Positions 25,295-33,664 of a DNA stretch of 53,546 nt are shown here, piece after piece. The stretch comes from Phycisphaerae bacterium (GTDB taxonomy: Bacteria; Planctomycetota; Phycisphaerae; UBA1845). Made by a program: the position numbers and the translations under genes. The stretch lies in assembly GCA_029260235.1 (NCBI GenBank), contig JAJDDP010000156.1, forward strand, positions 1 to 53,546, given 5' to 3'. Every line of letters begins with the position of its first letter. Position 1 is the first letter of the stretch. Under the pieces are notes generated by a model. That model ran no database searches. It saw nothing but the letters and a program-made list of their open reading frames with translations, and had not been told where the DNA came from.

Positions 25295-25623
25295 CAATGA
25301 CAGATATTGGCATTCAAAGCGCAGCCACAGTCAACAACGCTCGAGTCGATGCGCAGATGGAGAATCTGCGCACGACAGCAGGCCAAGTCGTTGGTTCGGT
25401 ATTCTACGGCACGCTGTTGAAGGAGCTGCGACAAAGCAGTTTGAAGGGCGAATTGGGGCATGGGGGGCGCGGGGAAGATGTGTTCCAGGCTCAGTTGGAT
25501 CAAGTCTTCGTGGAGGGGATAGGTAAATCCACCAGGTTCGATCTGGTCGATGCGATCTACAACAGCTTCGCAGATCGAGTCCAGTCGAACGCATCTGCCG
25601 CCAGCACGGGAGGTGAAGCGTGA
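25291..25623 (+). CDS. flgJ: Rod-binding protein FlgJ, N-terminal domain only
   Basis: A 110-residue protein made only of the FlgJ rod-binding domain: GSVFYGTLLKELRQSS then GHGGRGEDVFQAQLDQVFVEGIGKSTRFDLVDAIYNSF. In E. coli FlgJ this domain caps rod growth and is fused to a peptidoglycan hydrolase; here the hydrolase half is missing, as in many other phyla, so another muramidase must open the wall. It overlaps flgI and flgN by 4 bases at each end. Confidence 0.85.
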   Translation: MTMTDIGIQSAATVNNARVDAQMENLRTTAGQVVGSVFYGTLLKELRQSSLKGELGHGGRGEDVFQAQLDQVFVEGIGKSTRFDLVDAIYNSFADRVQSNASAASTGGEA

Positions 25624-26138
25624 TTGCAAGAACGGATCGCGACTGGAGTCGGATGCTCTTGGAGAGCTTGGTTGAGCTTGAAGAAGTATATGGGCGACTG
25701 CTTGATGTTATCGAAGAGAAAATAGCTTGCATGCGGGGCGGCGAAGTGGATGGGATGAACGCATGCGTAGGCAAGGAGCGAGACGCCGTTCGACTGATTG
25801 GTGAAATCGAGGGTCGACGACGCATGGCTACTTCCCGCTTGGTGCGTGGTTTCGGTGTCTCACCAACCCGGGCTCGTCGGATGAAATCGGCTGAGTTGGC
25901 CGAGAAGATGCCCGCCCGACTGAGGGGTGAGTGGATGGAAGTCACCGCACGCCTCAAGTCACTGACCACCCGGGTGACCCGGCGCAATCAGGTGGCAGGA
26001 TCATTGGGCAAACGCATGCTAGAGCACATGGATGTTGTCTTGTCAGCCATGACTACGGTGCCTGGCGGAGGCTCTTACTCACCGGCTGGCGGGACAGTGG
26101 CAGGTGGATCGCAACGGCTCTTTGAAACAGTTGGATAG
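25620..26138 (+). CDS. flgN: Flagellar secretion chaperone FlgN
   Basis: A 172-residue helical cytoplasmic protein in the FlgN position, directly before flgK. The N-terminal coiled-coil region (WSRMLLESLVELEEVYGRLLDVIEEKIACMRGGEVDGMNACVGKE) matches FlgN-like chaperones, which bind the C-termini of FlgK and FlgL before export. The start is GTG overlapping the flgJ stop, with GGGAGG upstream. The assignment rests on weak sequence likeness plus strong gene-order support. Confidence 0.8.
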   Translation: MIARTDRDWSRMLLESLVELEEVYGRLLDVIEEKIACMRGGEVDGMNACVGKERDAVRLIGEIEGRRRMATSRLVRGFGVSPTRARRMKSAELAEKMPARLRGEWMEVTARLKSLTTRVTRRNQVAGSLGKRMLEHMDVVLSAMTTVPGGGSYSPAGGTVAGGSQRLFETVG

Positions 26139-26143
26139 CAGCT

Positions 26144-27874
26144 ATGGGATTGGTTAACGGCGCATTACAAATCGGTCGCAGCGCGTTGGAAAGCTACCAA
26201 AGCGCCCTGCAGGTTGTTGGTAACAACATCAGCAATGCAGGGAACGCTGACTACACGCGTCAGACACTGGGACTCTCGCACATCCCGGGCGCCTCGACGA
26301 CTGAAGGATTCCAGCCGGGCAGTGGCGTCGCCATGACAGGTCTTAAGCGCAATCTCGACGAATCCCTTGAGAACCGCATTCGCACCGGCATCGGCGACCG
26401 CGAATCGTCGATCATACGGCAACAGAACATAGGCCGGGTCGAGGCGTTCTTTGATGAAATATCGGGAGAGGGCATCTCTTCGCGGTTGATTGATTTCTTC
26501 GGCAATTTCTCCAATGTTCAGAATGACCCATCGAGCATAGGCCTGCGCGACATCGCCATCTCATCGGGGGCTGAGTTGGCCTCATCGCTGGGCAGACTCC
26601 GCAGCAATCTGAAATCCTTGGGCGATGAACTGGACGAGCGCATCGCCAGCGAAGTGACCGAAGGCGATCGCGTTGCTTCACAAATTGCAGAGCTGAATTC
26701 CGAAATCGCCGCGGCCGAGGCGGGGGGGGAAGCGGGAGCAAACGCTTTGCGCGATCAACGCGATGCCCTGCTTCGAAACCTGGCTGAGCTGTTCGATGTA
26801 ACCGTGCGGAATCAGTCTGACGGGAGCATCAACGTGTATGTCGGGAACGAGCCATTGATTCAAGGTGGCGTTTCGCGCGGCTTGACCACAGACCAGGCTG
26901 TTACGGGCGACTTTGTACGCACCAGCGTACGATTTGCCGATGACGATTCACCGGTCCAGGTCCTGGGAGGACGGCTGGAAGGACTCATAGCTGCCCGGGA
27001 TATCGATGCCTATGGCCGCTTGGACGAGTTGGATGAGCTGACCTCTGCGGTGATCTTCGAGGTCAATCGCATCCACGCCGACGGCCAAGGCCTCGACGGC
27101 CTGCGCTCGGTCACTGGAACGTATGCAGTCAACGATCCCGATGCTGCCCTGAACAGCCAGCAGGCTGGAATGACCTTCCTGCCGAAGAACGGCAGCTTCT
27201 TCATTGCCGTGGCTGATGATCCGACCCGAACGCCGGTGGCCTATCAGATCGACGTCGATCTGGACGGGATCGGCACAGATGCCTCGTTAAACTCGCTGGT
27301 CGAGGACATCAACGCCAACGTAGATGGAGTGACCGCCTCGGTCACTCCGGAGAATAGGCTGTCGATCGTTGCTGATGCTGGTTTCAGTTTCAGCTTTGGT
27401 CATGATGGTGGCGACTTCCGTGAAGATACCTCCGACGTCTTGGCAGCATTGGGAGTGAACTCGTTCTTCAACGGATCTACAGCAGCAGACATAACTGTCA
27501 ATCAAGCGCTGGTCGATTCGCCCAATGCCTTGGCGGCAGCAACCGCATTTATCCAAGGCGATGGCAGCAATGCCGGGCGGCTGGCTGAAGTAGGCGAAAT
27601 GCTCAGCGACCAGCTCGGCGGTTTATCGATCAACGATCAGTATGTGAGGATCGTGAATAGTGTAGCCACAGCCGGTGCGAATGCATTGGATAATGTTTCT
27701 TCAACGGATGCAGTTCTATCGGCCTTGCAAGTTCAAAAAGGGGCGATTAGCGGCGTTAGCTTAGATGAAGAGGCCGTGGCCCTGCTGAAGTTTGAGCGAG
27801 CGTACCAAGGGGCAGCTAGATACATCAGCGTTGTGGACGAGCTGTTGAATGAGCTGATGGCCCTGGTGCGTTAG
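26144..27874 (+). CDS. flgK: Flagellar hook-associated protein 1 (FlgK)
   Basis: A 576-residue hook-filament junction protein exported by the flagellar system. The N-terminus (LQIGRSALESYQSALQVVGNNISNAGNADYTRQTLGLS) and the C-terminus (SLDEEAVALLKFERAYQGAARYISVVDELLNELMALVR) are the paired D0/D1 signatures of FlgK. The region ESNRIHADGQGLDGL-like EVNRIHADGQGLDGLRSVTG is also typical. The central domain is of ordinary length. flgL follows on the same strand. Confidence 0.96.
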   Translation: MGLVNGALQIGRSALESYQSALQVVGNNISNAGNADYTRQTLGLSHIPGASTTEGFQPGSGVAMTGLKRNLDESLENRIRTGIGDRESSIIRQQNIGRVEAFFDEISGEGISSRLIDFFGNFSNVQNDPSSIGLRDIAISSGAELASSLGRLRSNLKSLGDELDERIASEVTEGDRVASQIAELNSEIAAAEAGGEAGANALRDQRDALLRNLAELFDVTVRNQSDGSINVYVGNEPLIQGGVSRGLTTDQAVTGDFVRTSVRFADDDSPVQVLGGRLEGLIAARDIDAYGRLDELDELTSAVIFEVNRIHADGQGLDGLRSVTGTYAVNDPDAALNSQQAGMTFLPKNGSFFIAVADDPTRTPVAYQIDVDLDGIGTDASLNSLVEDINANVDGVTASVTPENRLSIVADAGFSFSFGHDGGDFREDTSDVLAALGVNSFFNGSTAADITVNQALVDSPNALAAATAFIQGDGSNAGRLAEVGEMLSDQLGGLSINDQYVRIVNSVATAGANALDNVSSTDAVLSALQVQKGAISGVSLDEEAVALLKFERAYQGAARYISVVDELLNELMALVR

Positions 27875-27937
27875 AGCGGTCCGAAGTGACCAAGGGACTT
27901 GTCCCGGCCAGTGCAGGTGGAAGTCGAGAGTGAAAAA

Positions 27938-29866
27938 ATGCCTTTGAGTGCCCTCAATTTAACACGCGTTTCGTTTACGCAACAGACCGACTCGATGTTG
28001 GATTCGTTGCGGCGGCAATCGACGCAGCTACTGCGAGGCCAAAACCAACTGGCAACCGGCCAAGCTTTCAACGTTCCCAGTGAGGATCCAGCCAAGGCGG
28101 CCCAAGTGCTCAACCTGGCAGGCGCGCTGGGTCGCCAGGGACAGGTTCTGGAGAACCTCAGGCATGCCACCAGTTTTCTCGATGTTACCGATAATGCCGT
28201 CATCGAGATCGCTCAATTGTTGGCCGACGCCCACGCCATCAGCAGCCAAAACGTGGGGTCGCTGGTTTCGAGCGAGGAACGCGAAGCTGCGGCGGAGTTG
28301 ATTGCAGATATCGTGGAACAGATGGTCACCGTTGGCAACCGCCAGTTCAATGACGTGTTCATTTTTGGCGGCAGAGATACGAAGAATGCACCTTTTGTCG
28401 ATGCAGAAGGCGGGATTGCATTCGTCGGCGACACGGGTGACATATTTGCCAAAGTTAGTCTGCTCGATCAGGAGTCGATCAACCTGACGGGCGACCAACT
28501 GTTCGGAGCCTTGGCTTCGAGCGTCCGTGGCACGATTGATTTGTCGCCCCAGCTAACCAGTGACAGCCGGCTGGACGAGATAGTCAACGCCGATGGCGAG
28601 TCGATTGGTCTGGGGCAATTGGTCATCGCACGCGCCGGAGACGCGGACCGTTTTGAGGTTGATCTCTCCGCGGCAGACACGCTGGGCGATATTGTAAATG
28701 CGATCAATGAAGTTGCAGGGACAGTTGTGACTGCAGCGCTTAGCGACACAGGCATCATGTTGACTCCCACTGGGGGAGCGATCACGGTGACCGATACGAG
28801 CACTGGGCGGATTGCACGTGATCTGGGCCTGCTCAGCGATCAAGCTACGACTGGACAGATTGATAGCGTCCTTACTCGCAGGGTAACTCGAACGACGCGT
28901 ATCGCAGATTTGGCTGATGGAGCCGGCATTGACTTGAGTGGCGGCCTGTTGATCACCAATGGCGGCAAGTCGGTCGAGATCGATCTTTCAACAGCAGAGA
29001 CGGCCCAAGATGTTCTCAATGAAATCAACAATGCGGGTCTGGGCGTAAGGGCTTTGATCAACGCCGCCGGAAACGGGATTGATATCCTTAACCAGGTGTC
29101 TGGCAGCAACTTAAGCATCGCAGAGAACGGCGGGACCACGGCCGCTGAGCTGGGGCTTCGCAGCCTCGACGCTACTACGCGGTTATCCACACTCAATTTC
29201 GGCGCTGGGGTCGAATTTGAAGAAGGTCGCGACGATCTGCAAATTACGGGCAAGGATGGCTCTAGCGTTGATATCAATCTGGACGGTGCCCAAACGATCG
29301 GCGATGTGGTTGATTTAATCAATACCGCCGCCGCTGATGCTGGCGTATCAGTCACGGCTGAATTGACCAGTGTCGGCAACGGCATTCGGATCGTGGACGG
29401 TACTAGTGGCAGCGGTGTCCTCTCGGTTTCTAGATTGAATCTATCATTCGCAATCGACGACTTGGGATTGAGCGTTCAGGTCAGCGATCCCGCGGATACG
29501 GAGTTGAGTGGCCAAGATGTGAGTGCGGTTCGCACAGACAGCGTGCTGACGGCACTGCTGGATTTGGAAGAAGCGCTACGTAATGACGACACTCAAGAGA
29601 TCACCGACGCCGGTACTAGAGTTTCGGGATTCATCGAGCAAGTGACCCGCGTACAAGGACTAGTTGGTGCACGAGCCAAAGCGATGCAAAACCGGCAGTC
29701 ACAGACCGATGCAGCCATCTTCTCGACGCAGAAGCTAATGTCGGAAATTCAGGACCTGGATTATGCCGAGGCAGTGACGGTCTTTCAGCAGGCGCAAACG
29801 GCGCTCCAGGCTACGCTGTCTACAGGGACTACAAGCTTGAATCTATCTTTGATCAACTTTTTGTGA
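27938..29866 (+). CDS. flgL: Flagellar hook-associated protein 3 (FlgL), expanded with hook-IN repeats
   Basis: About 642 residues from the ATG at 27938; an in-frame TTG 13 codons earlier is less likely. The N-terminal SALNLTRVSFTQQTDSMLDSLRRQSTQLLRGQNQLATGQAFNVPSEDPA and the C-terminal ATRVQGLVGARAKAMQNRQSQTDAAI-to-SLINFL stretch fit FlgL. It is about twice the usual length. The insert (about 190-520) carries three similar units of the type VEIDLSTAETAQDVLNEINNA...GNGIDIL, the flagellin hook-IN pattern, at roughly 240, 355 and 445. These repeats add surface domains to the hook-filament junction. A weak GAGAG ribosome site precedes the start. Confidence 0.9.
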   Translation: MPLSALNLTRVSFTQQTDSMLDSLRRQSTQLLRGQNQLATGQAFNVPSEDPAKAAQVLNLAGALGRQGQVLENLRHATSFLDVTDNAVIEIAQLLADAHAISSQNVGSLVSSEEREAAAELIADIVEQMVTVGNRQFNDVFIFGGRDTKNAPFVDAEGGIAFVGDTGDIFAKVSLLDQESINLTGDQLFGALASSVRGTIDLSPQLTSDSRLDEIVNADGESIGLGQLVIARAGDADRFEVDLSAADTLGDIVNAINEVAGTVVTAALSDTGIMLTPTGGAITVTDTSTGRIARDLGLLSDQATTGQIDSVLTRRVTRTTRIADLADGAGIDLSGGLLITNGGKSVEIDLSTAETAQDVLNEINNAGLGVRALINAAGNGIDILNQVSGSNLSIAENGGTTAAELGLRSLDATTRLSTLNFGAGVEFEEGRDDLQITGKDGSSVDINLDGAQTIGDVVDLINTAAADAGVSVTAELTSVGNGIRIVDGTSGSGVLSVSRLNLSFAIDDLGLSVQVSDPADTELSGQDVSAVRTDSVLTALLDLEEALRNDDTQEITDAGTRVSGFIEQVTRVQGLVGARAKAMQNRQSQTDAAIFSTQKLMSEIQDLDYAEAVTVFQQAQTALQATLSTGTTSLNLSLINFL

Positions 29867-30001
29867 TGCCAATTCATGGCACTAAGACTGGCTAGAATGA
29901 GGTCAGATTGACGAAGATAGAGAGGGGATTTGAATTAACCTAAACAAGTGTAAATGCGGGCATCGGCTGGGCAGTCGGCTGGAGGTTCCGTTAGACGGTT
30001 G

Positions 30002-30021
30002 CCTCGCACGGAGATGCGAGG
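30002..30021 (+). promoter_or_regulatory. fliW leader hairpin with A-CGGA loop (CsrA-site candidate)
   Basis: CCTCGCA (30002-30008) pairs with TGCGAGG (30015-30021) to form a perfect 7-bp stem around the hexaloop CGGAGA, giving A-CGGA at the top of the stem. CsrA prefers A-N-GGA held in a hairpin loop. It lies about 120 bases before the fliW start in a flgL-fliW gap of 273 bases. Binding is inferred from the pattern only. Confidence 0.4.
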
Positions 30022-30139
30022 ACGCAGAGTTGCAGAAGCGGTTTTGCGGACGAGATCAGGTACGTTTTATTTTCGACTGGTGTTCGGTCGAGCGTCCTGG
30101 ACCGTCATCCGGTTAGGAGTAGGCTGCGGGAGTAACGCG

Positions 30140-30589
30140 ATGATAATTCAAACGTCGCGGTTTGGGCAACTAGAGGTCGATGATCAACGGCTGATCAAGT
30201 TCGACCAAGGGCTGCTGGGGTTCCCCAGCTTCAAGACCTACGCCCTGATCCAGACGGGTGAAGGCAGTGGGTTCTACTGGCTTCAGTCTGTTGAATGCGA
30301 AGAGCTGGCCTTTGTGGTCACTGATCCGCGTTTGTTCATGGCTGACTACAATGTGCCGATCAAGGGCGAGGACTTGACCCAGATCGGCCTCAAGTCGGTG
30401 GACGGGTCTCAGGTTTTCATCATCGTCAACAAAGTTGGCGAAATGCTGACCGGGAACCTGCAAGGTCCGTTGGTAATCAATGTCGAATCGCGCATCGCCA
30501 AGCAACTGGTGTTGAGTGATCGGCGTTATTCGACACGGCATCCACTGATGCGTGCCGGGCAGAAAGCTCCGTTGGCCAAGACCGGGTAG
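30140..30589 (+). CDS. fliW: Flagellar assembly factor FliW
   Basis: A 149-residue cytoplasmic protein from ATG 30140, preceded by GGGAG; a longer frame beginning near 29954 has no family character. Signatures are IIQTSRFGQLEVDDQRLIKFDQGLLGFPSFKTYALIQ, FYWLQSVECEELAFVVTDP and TGNLQGPLVINVESRIAKQLVLSDRRYSTRHPL. FliW binds flagellin and, when free, binds CsrA and lifts its block on flagellin translation. It lies directly before csrA and the flagellin gene, the full three-part set. Confidence 0.95.
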   Translation: MIIQTSRFGQLEVDDQRLIKFDQGLLGFPSFKTYALIQTGEGSGFYWLQSVECEELAFVVTDPRLFMADYNVPIKGEDLTQIGLKSVDGSQVFIIVNKVGEMLTGNLQGPLVINVESRIAKQLVLSDRRYSTRHPLMRAGQKAPLAKTG

Positions 30590-30721
30590 CTATTCGTGAC
30601 GGCAAAGGCATATACTTGGTAGTGGAGCACGCCGAGGCCTTTGTCGCCCGACCCGAGCTAGGAGCCGCTCCTTCCCAACGCGAGCTGCGCTAAGACCTGC
30701 GCGGTGATCAAGGGGACGTGG

Positions 30722-30750
30722 CGTTTGGACCGACTCAGCAGGTCCAAACG
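30722..30750 (+). promoter_or_regulatory. Strong hairpin in the csrA leader
   Basis: CGTTTGGACC (30722-30731) and GGTCCAAACG (30741-30750) form a perfect 10-bp stem around the 9-base loop GACTCAGCA. It ends 47 bases before the csrA start. No T tract follows, so it is not a standard terminator; it could protect the transcript 5' end, affect translation, or be a protein or RNA-processing site. Confidence 0.5.
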
Positions 30751-30797
30751 GGAGGCGGCGAAATAGTGCATCGGCATGGCCCTGGAAGGAGCCAAGC

Positions 30798-31046
30798 ATG
30801 TTGGTGCTATCGCGCACGCGCGACGAAACGATCATGATCGGCGATGACGTCGAAATCACGGTCGTAGATATCCGCGGAGACAAGGTGAGGCTGGGCATTA
30901 ACGCCCCAGCGCACATCCCCGTGCATCGCAAGGAAGTGTATGACGCGATTAAGCGGGAGAATGAACAAGCTGCTCAGGTAAATCCGGGCGAAGTGGCTAC
31001 GGTGCTCAATGCGAACAAGAAGAAGGACAAAGGTAAGTCGCACTAG
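30798..31046 (+). CDS. csrA: Carbon storage regulator CsrA
   Basis: An 82-residue RNA-binding translational regulator. [51 protein letters not shown] is nearly the complete CsrA signature, including the conserved RNA-contact residues near the N-terminus (L4, R6) and the C-terminal R44 region. The tail is lysine-rich. AAGGA precedes the ATG by 7 bases, and this site itself contains GGA, so self-repression is possible. Its neighbours are fliW upstream and flagellin downstream, so its main local target is probably flagellin mRNA. Confidence 0.97.
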   Translation: MLVLSRTRDETIMIGDDVEITVVDIRGDKVRLGINAPAHIPVHRKEVYDAIKRENEQAAQVNPGEVATVLNANKKKDKGKSH

Positions 31047-31120
31047 TCCTATGAGTTTTCTGCACCGAATCCGCAGCCTGAGTTGAACGTGACTAGCAGT
31101 GAAGTAAATGGATCAGGGCC

Positions 31121-31142
31121 GGCAAACGGAATGCCGTTGGTC
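31121..31142 (+). promoter_or_regulatory. Flagellin leader hairpin 1 with ACGGA
   Basis: AACGG (31125-31129) pairs with CCGTT (31134-31138) around AATG; after one mismatch three more pairs extend the stem outwards. It contains ACGGA, the minimal CsrA core, though part of it is in the stem. About 52 bases separate it from the GGA in the flagellin ribosome site, similar to the two-site layout of the Bacillus hag leader. Inference. Confidence 0.4.
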
Positions 31143-31178
31143 CTGGGGTTGGCTGAGCTGGCCACCCAATGTGAATCA

Positions 31179-31191
31179 GGGAGGATGACCC
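31179..31191 (+). promoter_or_regulatory. Flagellin ribosome-binding site inside a hairpin loop (CsrA-site candidate)
   Basis: GGG (31179-31181) and CCC (31189-31191) flank the loop AGGATGA, and the ATG of flagellin follows at once. The Shine-Dalgarno AGGA is thus in the loop, with AGGAUG matching the CsrA consensus core. CsrA bound here would block the 30S subunit. The stem is only 3 bp, so stability would come from protein binding. Confidence 0.55.
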
Positions 31192-32646
31192 ATGAGTACG
31201 ATTAACACGAACATTCCGTCTCAGATTTCTCAACGGCAGTTAGCGCAATCACAAATATCGTTGTCCAAGTCGCTGGAGCGGTTGTCCAGCGGTCTGAGGA
31301 TCAACCGTGGTGCGGATGACCCAGCCGGTCTCATTGTGTCGGAGCGCTTGCGAAGCGAGGTCTTCGCCTCGAAGCAAGCCATCCGAAACTCGGCCCGGGC
31401 GATCAACGTTATCGCCACTACCGAGGGGGCGCTGAACGAGGTATCGGCGCTGTTATCCGATATCCAGGCCAAGTTGCTCGAGGCGGCAAATACCGGCGCT
31501 TTTTCAGAAGAAGAGCGGGATGCGAACCAGCTACAAATCGACTCAGCCATCAAGTCGATCGCGCGAATCTCCAACACGACCACCTTCGCCGGACGAAAGC
31601 TGCTCGACGGGACGCTAGGTTATGTCACGAGCGGGGTGACCACCTCAGCGTTGTCGGACGTGGCCGTTCTCGGTGCCAAATTTGGTACCCGAGCATTCAT
31701 CCCGGTCGATGTGAATGTCACGACGTCGGCCCAAAAGGCAACGCTCCAGTTTCCTGGGTCATCGGTTGGCACCTCGCCGGTGATCATCGACCTTCAAGGC
31801 CCGGACGGCATTGTGACTTTGAATTTCCCTGCCAGTGCCTCCGCAAACGACATTATCACGGCGATCAATGCGGAACAGGACGCGACGGGAATTACTGCCG
31901 CCGCGGCAACCACTGTCAGCCTGGGTCCGCCACCGGTAGCGTCTGGTGTTTTGATTCAGAGCCGCGGCTATGGATCTCGAGAGTTCGTCAGCGTCTCAGT
32001 GTTGAATAACTCGGGTGCATTCAATCTGACCGATTTGAATGGTGGAGCCAACACCCGTGAGGAGGGGATCGATGCTTCAGGGACCATCAACGGGGCACCA
32101 ACAATTGGTGACGGGCTGCTACTCAAGCGTTTCTCGTCGTTGCTGGATATCGAAGTTACCCTGGATGAAGCTTTTGGAGTAGGTACATCCCAGTTCGCCA
32201 TTACCTCGGGTGGTGCTCTGTTCCAGCTCGGCCCGGAGGTGAACACCAATCAGCAGGAAAACATTGGCGTTCAGAGCGTGAATCCAAATAAGCTGGGCAA
32301 CCGAGTTGTAGGATTCCTCTCCACGGTTGGCAGTGGACAAAACAACGATCTGCGCAGCGGAAACTCCCGGGCTGCGTCGGATATCATTTCCCTGGCGATC
32401 GATCAGATCGCCGTGTTGCGAGGCCGGTTGGGATCTTTCGAACGGAATACGCTCCAAACCAATATCAACCAATTGGGGATCACCACCGAGAACCTAACCA
32501 GCGCCGAGTCGGTTATCCGAGATACCGATTTCGCAGTGGAAACGTCAGAACTGACTCGTGCCCAAATTCTTGTGCAGGCAGGCAACAGCGTATTGGCCAT
32601 CGCCAATGCCCAGTCACAAAACGTGCTCAGCTTGCTGGGCGGGTAG
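31192..32646 (+). CDS. fliC: Flagellin
   Basis: A 484-residue filament subunit. The N-terminal D0/D1 region (STINTNIPSQISQRQLAQSQISLSKSLERLSSGLRINRGADDPAGLIVSERLR) and the C-terminal region (TNINQLGITTENLTSAESVIRDTDFAVETSELTRAQILVQAGNSVLAIANAQSQNVLSLLGG) are complete. The variable central region (about 150-400) is rich in Ser, Thr and Asn and is the likely target of the Maf-type glycosylation unit elsewhere in the window. It includes an N-P/A-N-D-I-I-T-A-I-N-type hook-IN-like segment (ANDIITAINAEQD). GGGAGG is the ribosome site, embedded in a small hairpin. Confidence 0.97.
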   Translation: MSTINTNIPSQISQRQLAQSQISLSKSLERLSSGLRINRGADDPAGLIVSERLRSEVFASKQAIRNSARAINVIATTEGALNEVSALLSDIQAKLLEAANTGAFSEEERDANQLQIDSAIKSIARISNTTTFAGRKLLDGTLGYVTSGVTTSALSDVAVLGAKFGTRAFIPVDVNVTTSAQKATLQFPGSSVGTSPVIIDLQGPDGIVTLNFPASASANDIITAINAEQDATGITAAAATTVSLGPPPVASGVLIQSRGYGSREFVSVSVLNNSGAFNLTDLNGGANTREEGIDASGTINGAPTIGDGLLLKRFSSLLDIEVTLDEAFGVGTSQFAITSGGALFQLGPEVNTNQQENIGVQSVNPNKLGNRVVGFLSTVGSGQNNDLRSGNSRAASDIISLAIDQIAVLRGRLGSFERNTLQTNINQLGITTENLTSAESVIRDTDFAVETSELTRAQILVQAGNSVLAIANAQSQNVLSLLGG

Positions 32647-32689
32647 ACCTGACAGGCACAAACCCGAAGATTTTGAGCGGGTAACATTT

Positions 32690-32726
32690 GCAGCGGATGG
32701 CGGGGCGATTACCTGCCATCCGCTGC
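32690..32726. terminator. Bidirectional hairpin between flagellin and pit
   Basis: A perfect 12-bp stem (32690-32701 with 32715-32726; GCAGCGGATGGC and its complement) around a 13-base loop, followed by TCATCTTATTT in the plus direction. It separates the convergent flagellin and pit genes and most likely ends the flagellin transcript. Confidence 0.75.
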
Positions 32727-32732
32727 GTCATC

Positions 32733-33662
32733 TTATTTGGCGAGCAGCAGCGTAGCAGCTGCGGACAGAGCACCGCTGCAGAAGGGCGTCAGCACCCAGC
32801 CCAGGGCTATTCGTCCCAAGACGGTGCGATCAATCCCTCGCACGCCGCGCATGATTCCTACGCCGAGCACGCCGCCGACCAAGGCTTGCGAGGTGGACAC
32901 CGGAACGCCGATCTCGGCGAACATGTGGACCGTGATCGCTTCAGACAGGACAGCCACCAGCGCGGCGAACGCATCCAACCGGACCAAATCAGCGCCTACC
33001 GTCATCATCACGCGTCGCCCAAAAGTGAGCGCGCCCAGTGCCATGCTGATTCCACCAATCAATGCCAATTGGGAGGTGCTATCGAACGGGCCGGTTCCGT
33101 AGAATACGCCAGTGACGTTGGCGACATTGTTGGCCCCTAGTGCATACGCACCGTAGGCGCCGGCCACGATCAGGGCCATCCAGAGTAGATTGTCACGCGT
33201 CAAAATGCTCATGCCAACTCGATTCAAGAGCATACGCAGGAGTGCATAGACACAACAAGAAATGAGTAGGGCGGCTATGGGCGTGGCCACCCAGCAGGTT
33301 AGGATTTTCGGAAGTCCTGACCAGTCGGCTTGCCCGGCGACCAAGCCAGTGCCAATGATAGCGCCGACAACAGCTTGAGACGTCGACACCGGCAGCTTGG
33401 CCAGGGTCATCGCCGTGACCGCGATGGCTGCACAAATGGTTGCAAGGACTGCTGCTTCCAGCGAGTCGGTCGAAACAGCCGCCAACGTTTCGATGCCGGC
33501 TGCGCCTTCGAAGTACGCACCAGCGACAATCGCCATCGAAGCGACCAGCGCCGCAGTAGTGAACCGAATTACCCGGGCAGCGACGGCGGTACCAAAGACG
33601 TTGGCTGCATCGTTCGCGCCGAGGGCCCAGCCAAGGAACACACCTCCGGCGAGCGCCCACAC
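32733..33662 (-). CDS. pit: Inorganic phosphate transporter, Pit family
   Basis: A 309-residue inner-membrane protein with about nine to ten hydrophobic segments. The two Pit half-signatures are LGWALGANDAANVFGTAVAAR and YALGANNVANVTGVFYGTG, and VSTSQAVVGAIIGTG / VSTSQALVGGVLGVG are the paired re-entrant motifs. It takes up metal-phosphate driven by the proton gradient. The GTG start (TGGGCG next) lies 2 bases from the stop of the upstream DUF47 gene, a coupling seen in many genomes. It is shorter than most Pit proteins. Confidence 0.93.
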   Translation of the reverse strand: MWALAGGVFLGWALGANDAANVFGTAVAARVIRFTTAALVASMAIVAGAYFEGAAGIETLAAVSTDSLEAAVLATICAAIAVTAMTLAKLPVSTSQAVVGAIIGTGLVAGQADWSGLPKILTCWVATPIAALLISCCVYALLRMLLNRVGMSILTRDNLLWMALIVAGAYGAYALGANNVANVTGVFYGTGPFDSTSQLALIGGISMALGALTFGRRVMMTVGADLVRLDAFAALVAVLSEAITVHMFAEIGVPVSTSQALVGGVLGVGIMRGVRGIDRTVLGRIALGWVLTPFCSGALSAAATLLLAK

Positions 33663-33664
33663 GC

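Noticed and set aside
32647..32689. A small gene after flagellin
   Set aside because: No start with ribosome site fits, and the stretch leads directly into the terminator hairpin.
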